Both the position numbers and the translations under genes were made by a program. A stretch of 64,000 bases of DNA from Pseudomonas sp. PDM04. Its GTDB lineage: Bacteria; Pseudomonadota; Gammaproteobacteria; Pseudomonadales; Pseudomonadaceae. How positions within the stretch are numbered: position 1 is the stretch's first letter; every line of letters starts with the position of its first letter. The notes under the pieces are model-generated. The model searched no databases. It was not told where the DNA came from and was given only the letters and a program-made list of their open reading frames with translations. Location: the NCBI RefSeq assembly GCF_014851765.1, contig NZ_JACVAI010000004.1:682001-746000 (forward strand). Reading direction: 5' to 3'. This document shows, piece after piece, positions 50,785-59,071 of the stretch.

Positions 50785-52371
50785 TCATTTCACTTCCGGC
50801 GGCGTGGTGAAGGTGTGATACGGCGCCGGAGACGGAATGTTCCACTCCAGGCCTTCGGCGCCATCCCAGGGTTTGGCCGGTGCTGGCGGGCCGCCGCGAA
50901 TGGTCTTGATCACGATGAACAGGAAGAACAGCTGCGTGGTGCCGAACAGGAATGCACCGATCGACGACACCATGTTGAAGTCGGCGAATTGCAGGTTGTA
51001 GTCCGGAATCCGCCGTGGCATGCCGGCGAGGCCCACGAAGTGCATCGGGAAGAACGCCATGTTCATGCCGATGAACGAGAGCCAGAAGTGCAGCTTGCCG
51101 AGGGTTTCGTCGTACATGTGACCGGTCCACTTCGGTAGCCAGTAGTACGCGGAAGCGAAGATCCCGAAGATCGCTCCCGGCACCAGCACATAGTGGAAGT
51201 GCGCGACCACGAAGTAGGTGTCCTGGTATTGGAAGTCGGCGGGTGCGATCGCCAGCATCAGCCCGGAGAAGCCGCCGATGGAGAACAGGATCACGAACGC
51301 CACCGCGAACAGCATCGGTGTCTCGAAGGTCAGCGAGCCCTGCCACATGGTGCTGGCCCAATTGAACACCTTCACCCCGGTCGGCACGGCGATCAGCAGC
51401 GTGGCGTACATGAAGAACAGTTCGCCCACCAGCGGAATGCCCACCACGAACATGTGGTGCGCCCAGACGATGAATGACAGGAACGCGATGCTCGCCGTTG
51501 CATAGACCATCGAGGTGTAGCCGAACAGCGGTTTGCGCGAGAAGGTCGGAATGATCGAGCTGACGGCACCGAAGGCCGGCAGGATCATGATGTACACCTC
51601 GGGGTGCCCGAAGAACCAGAACACATGCTGGAACAGCACCGGATCACCGCCACCGGCGGCACTGAAGAAACTGGTGCCGAAGTGGATGTCCATCAGCATC
51701 ATCGTCACGCACCCGGCCAGTACCGGCATTACGGCAATCAGCAGGAACGCGGTGATCAGCCAGGTCCAGACGAACAGCGGCATTTTCATCAGGGTCATGC
51801 CGGGGGCGCGCAGGTTGAGGATGGTGGCGATCACGTTGATCGCGCCCATGATCGAGCTGATCCCCATCAGGTGGATGGCGAAGATGAAGAAGGTCACGCT
51901 TTCGGGTGCATAGGTCGTCGACAGCGGTGCGTAGAAGGTCCAGCCGAAGTTCGGCCCGCCACCGGGCATGAACAGCGTCGAGACCAACAGCAGGAACGCC
52001 GCCGGCAGCAGCCAGAAACTGAAGTTGTTCATCCGCGGCAGGGCCATGTCCGGCGCGCCGATCATTAGCGGCACCATCCAGTTGGCGAGGCCGACGAAGG
52101 CCGGCATCACCGCGCCGAAGACCATCACCAGGCCGTGCATGGTGGTCATCTGGTTGAAGAATTCCGGCTGGACGATCTGCAGTCCCGGCTGGAACAGTTC
52201 GGCGCGAATCACCATGGCGAACGAACCGCCGAGCAGGAACATGGAAAAGGCGAACCACAGGTACAGGGTGCCGATGTCCTTGTGGTTGGTGGTCAGTACC
52301 CAGCGCATCAGGCCTTTGGCGGGGCCGTGGGCGTGGTCGGCATGACCATGGTCATCGATGACGGCGCTCAT
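50785..52371 (-). CDS. ctaD: Cytochrome c oxidase subunit I
   Basis: 528 aa, twelve membrane helices. Catalytic subunit of an aa3-type oxidase. Heme and copper ligands: TTMHGLVMVF (heme a His), FWFFGHPEVYIMILP (CuB His and cross-linked Tyr), VWAHHMFVVG (two CuB His) and VVAHFHYVLV (heme a3 and a His). The GHPEVYI form and the D-channel aspartate context place it in the A-type proton-pumping group. Strong ribosome site CAGGAG. Second gene of the operon, 82 bp after ctaC. Also called coxA. Confidence 0.97.
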   Translation of the reverse strand: MSAVIDDHGHADHAHGPAKGLMRWVLTTNHKDIGTLYLWFAFSMFLLGGSFAMVIRAELFQPGLQIVQPEFFNQMTTMHGLVMVFGAVMPAFVGLANWMVPLMIGAPDMALPRMNNFSFWLLPAAFLLLVSTLFMPGGGPNFGWTFYAPLSTTYAPESVTFFIFAIHLMGISSIMGAINVIATILNLRAPGMTLMKMPLFVWTWLITAFLLIAVMPVLAGCVTMMLMDIHFGTSFFSAAGGGDPVLFQHVFWFFGHPEVYIMILPAFGAVSSIIPTFSRKPLFGYTSMVYATASIAFLSFIVWAHHMFVVGIPLVGELFFMYATLLIAVPTGVKVFNWASTMWQGSLTFETPMLFAVAFVILFSIGGFSGLMLAIAPADFQYQDTYFVVAHFHYVLVPGAIFGIFASAYYWLPKWTGHMYDETLGKLHFWLSFIGMNMAFFPMHFVGLAGMPRRIPDYNLQFADFNMVSSIGAFLFGTTQLFFLFIVIKTIRGGPPAPAKPWDGAEGLEWNIPSPAPYHTFTTPPEVK

Positions 52372-52453
52372 GGCTTGTCTCCTGCAAACGGTTGGGCTGG
52401 GCGGGCCGGGGCGCGTCGCCCCGACCGGTTGCTTACATGCGCAATAGACCGGG

Positions 52454-53581
52454 TCATTTGCTTTCCGCCTGTTTCAGCTCCAGTACTTCTTTGGGAGTGA
52501 CCATGTCGCCCTTGTTATTGCCCCAGGCGTTACGTTCGTAGGTCACGACCGCCGCGATATCGACTTCCGACAGCTGCTTGCCGAACGCCGCCATCGCGGT
52601 GCCGGGCTTGCCGTGGTAGACGATGCTCAGGTGGGCGTCTTTCGGCCCGGTAGCGATTTTCGAGCCCTTGAGTGCCGGGAACATTGGCGGCAGGCCCTGG
52701 CCTTCGGCCTGGTGACAGGCCACGCAGGTGGTGTGGTAAACCTTGTCGCCGCGCTCCTTGAGCTCGTCGAGTGTCCATTCCTTGCTGGTCAGCTCCTTGA
52801 GTTGCGCCGCTTCGGCCTTGCGCTCGCCCAGCCATTTTTCGTAATCGGCCTTTTCCTTGACCTCGACCACGATCGGCATGAAGCCATGGTCCTTGCCGCA
52901 CAGCTCGGCGCACTGCCCACGGTAGATGCCCGGCTTGTCGATGCGGGTCCAGGCTTCGTTGACGAAGCCCGGGATGGCATCGCGCTTGACGGCGAAGGCG
53001 GGCACCCACCAGGAGTGGATGACGTCGGCGGAGGTCACGAGGAAGCGCACCTTGGCGCCAATCGGCAGCACCAGCGGCTTGTCGACTTCCAGCAGGTAAT
53101 GTTCGCCCTTGGCCTGCCGGTTGTGGATCTGCTCGGCGGGGGTGGCCAGGTTGCTGAAGAACTCGACGTCCTGGCCCAGGTATTTGTAGTGCCACTTCCA
53201 TTGATAGCCGGTGACCTGGATATCGATATCCGGCTCACTGGCGTCGTACATCTTGATCAGAGTCGCCGTCGCGGGAACGGCCATTGCCACCAGGATCAGG
53301 AAGGGCACGATGGTCCAGAGGATTTCGACGGTGGTGCTTTCATGAAATTTTGCGGCCACCTGCCCGGTCGAGCGGCGGTGCAGGATCATCGACCAGAACA
53401 TGGCGCCGAAGACGATGATGCCGATCACTACACAGATCCAGAAAATGGTCATGTGCAGGTCAAACACTGCGTGACTGATTTCAGTCGCTCCCGGCGCCAT
53501 ATTCACAGTCCAGGCGGCGTGCGCCGGGCTGAAAATCGACCACAACAGGAGGCCCATCCAGACATGTGGATGTCGCATCAT
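52454..53581 (-). CDS. ctaC: Cytochrome c oxidase subunit II with fused cytochrome c domain
   Basis: 375 aa. Signal peptide, two membrane helices (about 42-64 and 88-108), and a cupredoxin domain with a complete CuA site: H189, C224, E226, C228, H232 and M235 (in GQCAELCGKDHGFM). A C-terminal cytochrome c domain follows (C286-VAC-H290, axial Met in the GTAMAAFG region), making this a caa3-type oxidase that takes electrons through its own heme c. First gene of ctaC-ctaD-ctaG-ctaE. Two adjacent ATGs (53581, 53578) are possible starts. Also called coxB. Confidence 0.96.
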   Translation of the reverse strand: MMRHPHVWMGLLLWSIFSPAHAAWTVNMAPGATEISHAVFDLHMTIFWICVVIGIIVFGAMFWSMILHRRSTGQVAAKFHESTTVEILWTIVPFLILVAMAVPATATLIKMYDASEPDIDIQVTGYQWKWHYKYLGQDVEFFSNLATPAEQIHNRQAKGEHYLLEVDKPLVLPIGAKVRFLVTSADVIHSWWVPAFAVKRDAIPGFVNEAWTRIDKPGIYRGQCAELCGKDHGFMPIVVEVKEKADYEKWLGERKAEAAQLKELTSKEWTLDELKERGDKVYHTTCVACHQAEGQGLPPMFPALKGSKIATGPKDAHLSIVYHGKPGTAMAAFGKQLSEVDIAAVVTYERNAWGNNKGDMVTPKEVLELKQAESK

Positions 53582-53952
53582 TGCGGGTTCCCCTTATCGT
53601 TCTTGTTATCCCGCCGGCTTTCACCTGCGGCAAGGGAGCGGCTGCATCAGACTACGAACTTGAATCGCCGGGCCTTGCTGCGTGTGCAGTCGGGCGTCAT
53701 CAGCTAACTCCATTCCAACCCGAGTATAGACAGCGACTGCCACCTCGCAATGTGAGGGCGTAAATGATCTGAAACAGCCGGGACTTGCGTTCAAGGTCCC
53801 GAATGGAGAAGGATGCGGACGAGTGGTGGCAAATGGTTATAACTTTGCCGTCTCAACGATGAAACAATTATGACAAATGCGTCTTAAGCGTTTTGGTGAG
53901 CCAGCTAAGTTATGTCTTCCCTATTTCATTGCCTTTGTTTCCTGGAGTTTTC
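53582..53952. other. 371-bp divergent region upstream of ctaC
   Basis: Should hold the oxidase operon promoter (minus) and that of the 216-aa gene (plus). A hairpin CGGGAC-TTG / CAA-GGTCCCG lies at 53779-53801 without a T-run. The stretch 53830-53950 is AT-rich and looks like promoter DNA, but no -35/-10 pair or known operator could be called. Confidence 0.5.
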
Positions 53953-54603
53953 ATGAACACCGCCGCATTACGCGAGCAGATCCAAAAAGCCCAACAACAC
54001 GAAGCCGCTACAGGCCTGCTGACCCGTCAGCTTGAAAGTAAACTGCCGCAACTGCATCCGACGATCCAATTGCCGGAGGTCGATGCCCATGGCGTGCTGA
54101 CGCGTTTTGTCGCCGCCTATATCGACGAGGTGCCCGATCTGCTGGACGCAGCCAATGAAGTCGCCAGGGAGGCGGGTATCGAGTCGCAGATCAAGCCGGT
54201 GCTGAAAATCGCCGAACAATACTTCCTCCAGCCGCCGCAGATCATGGCGGGGCACGTCGGCCTGGACAGCCTGCTGGATGAAGCCTATCTGGCGCACCGG
54301 TTTGTCGAGGAGGTCAACGATCTGTACATCAAGCATTTTGGCCAGCCACTGATCCCCCTGGACATGACTGTCGCCAACCTGATTGCCCATCAATTGATCG
54401 GTGAGGCCTTCGCCAACCAGCTGGATGAAGTGGTGCACCACGCCGTGGACAACATGCTCGACGACGACAGCTTCGCCCTGGAGTCGGTGGAAGCCTACCG
54501 TGAAAAACTCAGCAGCCCGGATACGGGGGCTGCCTGGAAGCGCTGGCCGTGCATGTCCCGTCGCCTGGGCGTGGGCCTGGAGCTGGATCAAACCGTGGCG
54601 TAA
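53953..54603 (+). CDS. Conserved hypothetical protein (PA0104-like)
   Basis: 216 aa, no family recognised. No signal peptide or membrane helix; predicted mostly helical and acidic, with the segments HGVLTRFVAAYIDEVPDLLD and GLDSLLDEAYLAHRFVEEVN. The ATG at 53953 follows TGGAG; an earlier GTG-type start at 53893 would add a hydrophobic stretch and is less likely. Its place between the cytochrome oxidase genes and the SulP gene is shared with P. aeruginosa, so it is a real conserved gene, but the role is unknown. Confidence 0.8.
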   Translation: MNTAALREQIQKAQQHEAATGLLTRQLESKLPQLHPTIQLPEVDAHGVLTRFVAAYIDEVPDLLDAANEVAREAGIESQIKPVLKIAEQYFLQPPQIMAGHVGLDSLLDEAYLAHRFVEEVNDLYIKHFGQPLIPLDMTVANLIAHQLIGEAFANQLDEVVHHAVDNMLDDDSFALESVEAYREKLSSPDTGAAWKRWPCMSRRLGVGLELDQTVA

Positions 54604-54619
54604 TGCCCTCCGCGAACCT

Positions 54620-54709
54620 GTGGGAGCGAACCTGCTCGCGAAGGCGGTGTGTCGGCCAACATCAACGTTGAATGACTGTCCGCCTTCGCAAGCAGACGCG
54701 CTCCCACAG
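54620..54709. repeat. REP inverted pair (REPIN) F
   Basis: GTGGGAGCGAACCTGCTCGC at 54620 and a complementary arm with two changes (CGCAAGCAGACGCGCTCCCA) ending at 54709. Lies between two convergent genes. Confidence 0.88.
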
Positions 54710-54715
54710 TGCTGT

Positions 54716-56242
54716 CTAGGCGGCGGAACCGATGCCGGTGTTGGTTCTCAACCGTCCTTCAAGCCTGCGCTTCAACCCCCGCGACTCGATCAACAACCTC
54801 GACCCCTTGGCCGCGTTGGCTCGCCCCCATTCCTCAAGCAGTTCCAGGCACGCGTGATCGATGTAGCTCAGGTTATTGAGCGGCACATGCACGGTCGAGC
54901 CCGCCGGAATGGTCCCCAGTACCTGCGTCAGCGCGGGCACTTTGAGGAAGGTCGCCGCGCCGATCAGGCGCAGTTCCATTTCACCTTCTCCGGGCAGGTC
55001 GATCAGGCTGATCTTCAACCGCGAAGCCTTCAGCGCCAGTTTCACCAGGGTCAGGCCAAAGCCGATCAGCACGCCGGTCAGCAAGTCGGTGAAGATGATT
55101 GCCAGTGCGGTGGCGGCGTAGGTGAACATCGGCATCCGGCCATAACGGCCCAGGCCACGGAATACCTTGAGGTCTACCAGCTTGAAACCGGTGTACACCA
55201 GCACGCCTGCCAGGCTCGCCACCGGAATGCTCTGCAACAGGCTCGACAGCAGCAACACGAACGCCAGCAGCCACAAGCCGTGGAAGATCGTCGACAGGCG
55301 CGTTGACGCACCGGCCTGAACGTTGGCCGAACTGCGTACGATCACACCGGTCATCGGCAGCGCGCCGAGCAGGCCGCAGAGCATATTGCCCACGCCCTGG
55401 GCCGAGAGTTCCCGGTCGAAGTCCGAGCGCTGGCCGCTGTGCATGCGGTCCACCGCAGCCGCCGACAGCAGGGTTTCGGCGCTGGCGATGAAGGCGACGG
55501 CGAGGGCCGCGATCAACAGTGTCGGGTCGGCGAGGTTGAGCAAGTCCGCCGGCTTCAGCCAGTCGATGGCCTGCGCAAGGTTGGCCGGGACCTCCACCCG
55601 CTTGACCGGCAGGGCGAGTATCAGGCTGACGGTCGTGGCCAGCCCGACGCCGAGCAAGGCGCCGGGAATGAAGCGCAGGGCATGCGGGCGCCATTTCTCC
55701 CACAGCCACATCACCGCAATCGTCGACAGCCCGAGCAGGCCGGCCTGCCAACCCACGGACGGCAGCGCCTGAACCAGCGCCCCCGGGAACGCCGCCAGGT
55801 TATCCAGACCGGAAGCCTTGGGCGCCGCGTCGAGCATCACATGCACCTGTGACAGCACAATCAGCACGCCAATCCCGGCGAGCATGCCGTACACCACAGC
55901 TGGCGCCGTGACCCGGAACCAGCAGCCCAGCTTCAGGCGCCCGGCAACCAGTTGCAGAAAACCCGCCAGTAACAGGATTGGTCCGAGCATGGCGATGCCG
56001 TGCTGGCGTACCAGTTCGAACACCAGAACCGCCAGGCCGGCGGCCGGGCCACTCACTTGCAGGGGCGAGCCGGCGAGCCAACCCACGACCAGCCCGCCAA
56101 TGATGCCGGTGATCAGGCCTTTGGCCGGTGGCAGCCCCGAGGCGATGGCGATGCCCATGCACAGGGGCAGGGCCACAAGGAACACAACCACGGACGCCAA
56201 CAGCTCCCGTGGCAGAACAGCTTTGAGTTGCGCTGCACGCAT
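54716..56242 (-). CDS. SulP family inorganic anion transporter with STAS domain
   Basis: 508 aa. N-terminal membrane domain (about 10-395, about 11-14 helices) with SulP features VALPLCMGIAIASGLPPAKG, GSPLQVSGPAAGLAVLVFEL and GNMLCGLLGALPMTGVIVRS. The C-terminal STAS domain (about 415-500, VHVPLNNLSYIDHACLELLE) is cytoplasmic. The next gene upstream encodes a beta-carbonic anhydrase, 90 bp away on the same strand; such pairs suggest bicarbonate as the transported anion rather than sulfate (inference). Confidence 0.9.
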   Translation of the reverse strand: MRAAQLKAVLPRELLASVVVFLVALPLCMGIAIASGLPPAKGLITGIIGGLVVGWLAGSPLQVSGPAAGLAVLVFELVRQHGIAMLGPILLLAGFLQLVAGRLKLGCWFRVTAPAVVYGMLAGIGVLIVLSQVHVMLDAAPKASGLDNLAAFPGALVQALPSVGWQAGLLGLSTIAVMWLWEKWRPHALRFIPGALLGVGLATTVSLILALPVKRVEVPANLAQAIDWLKPADLLNLADPTLLIAALAVAFIASAETLLSAAAVDRMHSGQRSDFDRELSAQGVGNMLCGLLGALPMTGVIVRSSANVQAGASTRLSTIFHGLWLLAFVLLLSSLLQSIPVASLAGVLVYTGFKLVDLKVFRGLGRYGRMPMFTYAATALAIIFTDLLTGVLIGFGLTLVKLALKASRLKISLIDLPGEGEMELRLIGAATFLKVPALTQVLGTIPAGSTVHVPLNNLSYIDHACLELLEEWGRANAAKGSRLLIESRGLKRRLEGRLRTNTGIGSAA

Positions 56243-56278
56243 GGTGGTTCTCCCGAAGTTTTCTTCAGGCGTGACGAG

Positions 56279-56304
56279 GCCGGACCGCTGAAACAGCGGC
56301 CGGC
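56279..56304. other. Strong hairpin between carbonic anhydrase and SulP genes
   Basis: GCCGG-A-CCGCTG / CAGCGG-CCGGC with a 3-nt loop and no T-run. It could modulate read-through or stabilise the carbonic anhydrase mRNA. Confidence 0.6.
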
Positions 56305-56332
56305 GTCAAGCCACACAGATTTTTAGGAGGGT

Positions 56333-57064
56333 TTAGAAGCGCGCTTTGGGCGTCGCCACCGGAATCGGTCGACTGCCGTCGAGCGGCAGGAAACGGCTCT
56401 GGTCCGCGTCGTAAGCTTTGATCTTGCTGGTTTCGATGTCGTAGACCCAGCCATGGATGAACAGCTGACCGTTCGCCATGCGCGAGGCTACCGAAGGATG
56501 GGTGCGCAAGTGTTGCAATTGAGCGATGACATTTTCCTCGGTGAGGACATGCATGGTCTCGCTTTCGTCGGTGCAGTTGCAGTTGTCGTGCACCATGGTT
56601 TTCGCGACTTCGGCGTGTTGCAGCCAGGCTTTGACCGTGGGCATCTTTTCCAGGCTGGCGGGATTGAGCACCGCACGCATGGCACCGCAATCGGAGTGGC
56701 CGCAGATGATGATGTGTTGCACGCCCAGTGCCAGCACCGCGTATTCGATGGCAGTGGAAACGCCGCCATTCATTTGCCCGTAAGGCGGAACGACGTTGCC
56801 GACGTTACGGGTGACGAACAGATCGCCCGGCGAGCTGTGGGTGATGAGCTCGGGAACGATGCGCGAGTCGGCGCAGGTAATGAACATCGCCCGTGGCTTT
56901 TGCGCCGTGGCGAGTTTCTTGAACAGTTCTTCCTGCTGTGGAAAAACCTCGTGATGAAAATGCAAAAAACCGTCAACGATATGTTGCAGCGCTGCATCGG
57001 CGGTCTCCGCCTCTTGTGGGGCTGAAGCCGACGCAGCCAACGGCTGTTTATCCTTGTCACTCAT
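56333..57064 (-). CDS. Beta-class carbonic anhydrase
   Basis: 243 aa. Interconverts carbon dioxide and bicarbonate. Zinc ligands C64, H123 and C126 with the catalytic dyad D66-R68 (ITCADSRIVPE; IICGHSDCGAMR). The intact C-D-R-H-C set indicates activity. No signal peptide, so cytoplasmic. The first about 25 residues are a low-complexity extension. P. aeruginosa has an equivalent (PA0102) next to the same SulP gene. Likely co-transcribed with the SulP transporter. Confidence 0.94.
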   Translation of the reverse strand: MSDKDKQPLAASASAPQEAETADAALQHIVDGFLHFHHEVFPQQEELFKKLATAQKPRAMFITCADSRIVPELITHSSPGDLFVTRNVGNVVPPYGQMNGGVSTAIEYAVLALGVQHIIICGHSDCGAMRAVLNPASLEKMPTVKAWLQHAEVAKTMVHDNCNCTDESETMHVLTEENVIAQLQHLRTHPSVASRMANGQLFIHGWVYDIETSKIKAYDADQSRFLPLDGSRPIPVATPKARF

Positions 57065-57306
57065 GAAGTCTTCCTCATTGGCGGATTCAGGGAATTTTCC
57101 CGTTTTGTCCGGTGTGAAGCCAGTGGCTGTTAAAAAAACGTCCGGGCGAGAGATCTCGACCCGTCAGTCACTCGATGAACAAGGTAGCCGGCGAAACTTA
57201 ACTCAAACTGAATCAACCGCTCTGGACCGTATGTTACAGGGCACATAAAACGTGACCGGCGTGGTCCGTCACGGGTTCGCACTCATACACCATAGGTCAA
57301 TTGTCC

Positions 57307-58365
57307 TCAAATCAGCGTCATCTGGCGACCCGGCGGACAAAAGGCAGCGCAATCCAGGTTGAAGCCCTCTCGGCGGTTGAGCCCCAGGCGCTTGATGGTT
57401 TTGGCAAATCGTTGCGCCAGCAGGTCGGCAAACGGACCTTCGCCACGCATCCGGCTACCAAACCGGCTGTCGTAGAGTTCACCGCCACGGCTCTGGCGGA
57501 TCAGGCTCAGCACGTGGGCTGCCCGCTGGGGATAGTGGGCCGCCAACCATTCCTCGAACAGCGGCGCCACCTCCAGAGGCAGGCGCAACATCATGTACGC
57601 CGCACTTTGCGCCCCCGCTGCGTGTGCTTCGCTCAACAGGCTTTCGAGCTCGCAGTCATTGATCATCGGAATCATCGGTGAACACAGCACACCCACCGGA
57701 ACCCCGGCCTCGCGCATGACGCGAATCGCCCGCAGGCGGGCCTTGGGGGCGGCTGCGCGGGGTTCGAGGATGCGTTTGAGTTCATCGTCCAGGGTGGTGA
57801 GGCTGATCATCACCGCCACCAGCCTTTGAGCGGCGAGTTCGGCGAGCAGGTCCAGGTCACGCAGGATCAGCGAGCCCTTGGTGATGATCGTCACCGGGTG
57901 GCGATAACGCAGCAGCACTTCCAGGGTTTGTCGGGTGATTCGGTGTTCACGCTCGATCGGCTGGTAAGGATCGGTGTTGGACCCCAGGTTGATCGGCGCG
58001 CATTGATAGCCGCGTTTGCCCAGTTGCTGTTCAAGCACGTCGGCGGCGTTGGTCTTGGCGATCAAGCGGGTTTCGAAATCCAGCCCCGGCGACATGTCCC
58101 AATAGGCGTGGCTGGGGCGCGCGTAACAGTAAATGCAGCCGTGCTCGCAGCCACGATAAGGATTGATCGAGCGATCAAAGGGCAGGTCTGGCGAGCTGTT
58201 GCGGGTGATGATGGTTTTAGCCGTTTCGATGCGCACTTCGGTGCCTTGGGTCACCGGGACTTCCTGGTACCAGCCATCGTCCTGCGCCACCGAGCGGTTG
58301 GGTGCAAAACGGTTATGCGGATTGGTGGCGGTACCGCGACCGCGCGGTGGCAAAGGCGTGTTCAT
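57307..58365 (-). CDS. PA0069 family radical SAM protein (SplB-like), SOS-controlled
   Basis: 352 aa. The radical SAM cluster motif is NPYRGCEHGCIYCYARPSH (CxxxCxxC), within a TIM-barrel core related to the spore photoproduct lyase group (COG1533): NLGSNTDPYQPIEREHRITR, TIITKGSLILRDLDLL and VLCSPMIPMINDCELE. Reaction unknown; a DNA repair role is suggested by the perfect LexA box 16 bp before the start and by known LexA control of PA0069 in P. aeruginosa. ATG at 58365 follows AGGAAA; an earlier in-frame start at 58440 would put the operator inside the gene. Confidence 0.9.
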   Translation of the reverse strand: MNTPLPPRGRGTATNPHNRFAPNRSVAQDDGWYQEVPVTQGTEVRIETAKTIITRNSSPDLPFDRSINPYRGCEHGCIYCYARPSHAYWDMSPGLDFETRLIAKTNAADVLEQQLGKRGYQCAPINLGSNTDPYQPIEREHRITRQTLEVLLRYRHPVTIITKGSLILRDLDLLAELAAQRLVAVMISLTTLDDELKRILEPRAAAPKARLRAIRVMREAGVPVGVLCSPMIPMINDCELESLLSEAHAAGAQSAAYMMLRLPLEVAPLFEEWLAAHYPQRAAHVLSLIRQSRGGELYDSRFGSRMRGEGPFADLLAQRFAKTIKRLGLNRREGFNLDCAAFCPPGRQMTLI

Positions 58366-58381
58366 CGGCGGGTTTCCTGTG

Positions 58382-58397
58382 CTGTATGTGCATACAG
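58382..58397. promoter_or_regulatory. LexA (SOS) box
   Basis: CTGTATGTGCATACAG, a perfect 16-bp palindrome with the invariant CTGT and ACAG ends and eight bases between. It stands 16 bp upstream of the radical SAM start codon. Confidence 0.94.
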
Positions 58398-58594
58398 TAT
58401 CCGAGGCAGTCCGTGCCGACCAGTGCCGTTGGGCGCACAAGCGCGTTTCAGTGTTTCATGTGCATCCTTAGTTGATAAGAAATGCATATTGCAATTCCGG
58501 GAAACATAAAGCGAATAGCAGGAAAGTTAACCTGATAAGTACTATTCGGCTCGCACGAAGTTTCGTGTTCTTACTTACTAAAAGGATTTGGTCA

Positions 58595-58900
58595 ATGTCG
58601 TTCTTGAATCAGCGCGGTATATTTTTACAACTGCTTGCCCCCACGCTCGTCAACCCTCTGGAAGCACAGGTCGCGATGCAGCTTTCTCGCAAGGAATCCA
58701 TCTGGGACCCGGTAACGGAAAAGGTGACAGAGACCCTGGTCGACTCCGTGCATATGATGGCGATCTCCGACGATGGCGGCCGCTCCTTCAGTATCAAGAC
58801 GTTGAAGAGTGATGTCGACGGTGACGGCGATATCGATCATGACGACAAACAGAAGTTGTTGGCGCTGGCGGCGGCTTATTCGGCTATCGTCAGCCCGTAA
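58595..58900 (+). CDS. Small protein with EF-hand-like calcium loop
   Basis: 101 aa, family not recognised. The C-terminal part holds DVDGDGDIDHDDK (about residues 79-91), which fits the 12-residue EF-hand loop DxDxDGxIxxxD/E with acidic residues at positions 1, 3, 5, 7, 9 and 12; a single loop of this kind also occurs in dockerin-like repeats. The rest is hydrophilic, with FLQLLAPTLVNPLEAQ near the start and no signal peptide. ATG at 58595 follows AAAGGA. Flanking DNA upstream is AT-rich, and a good terminator follows. Function unknown. Confidence 0.75.
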   Translation: MSFLNQRGIFLQLLAPTLVNPLEAQVAMQLSRKESIWDPVTEKVTETLVDSVHMMAISDDGGRSFSIKTLKSDVDGDGDIDHDDKQKLLALAAAYSAIVSP

Positions 58901-58914
58901 CGAGGTGGTGAAGG

Positions 58915-58946
58915 GGCCTGCATGAAGTTGATGCAGGCCTGTTTTT
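58915..58946 (+). terminator. Rho-independent terminator after the EF-hand-like gene
   Basis: GGCCTGCAT / ATGCAGGCC, 9-bp perfect stem, 7-nt loop, then TGTTTTT. It is 14 bp past the stop codon. Confidence 0.92.
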
Positions 58947-59071
58947 AATCAGGGCTGAATAGTTATCCAGACGCCATCGTGTTCACGATCCTTTGACAAA
59001 GGGCTCACGGTCCTTTGACCGTTCCTGCCCCAATCTGGCGTCGTCACCTTTCCACTGTACGGTCGCCGAGC

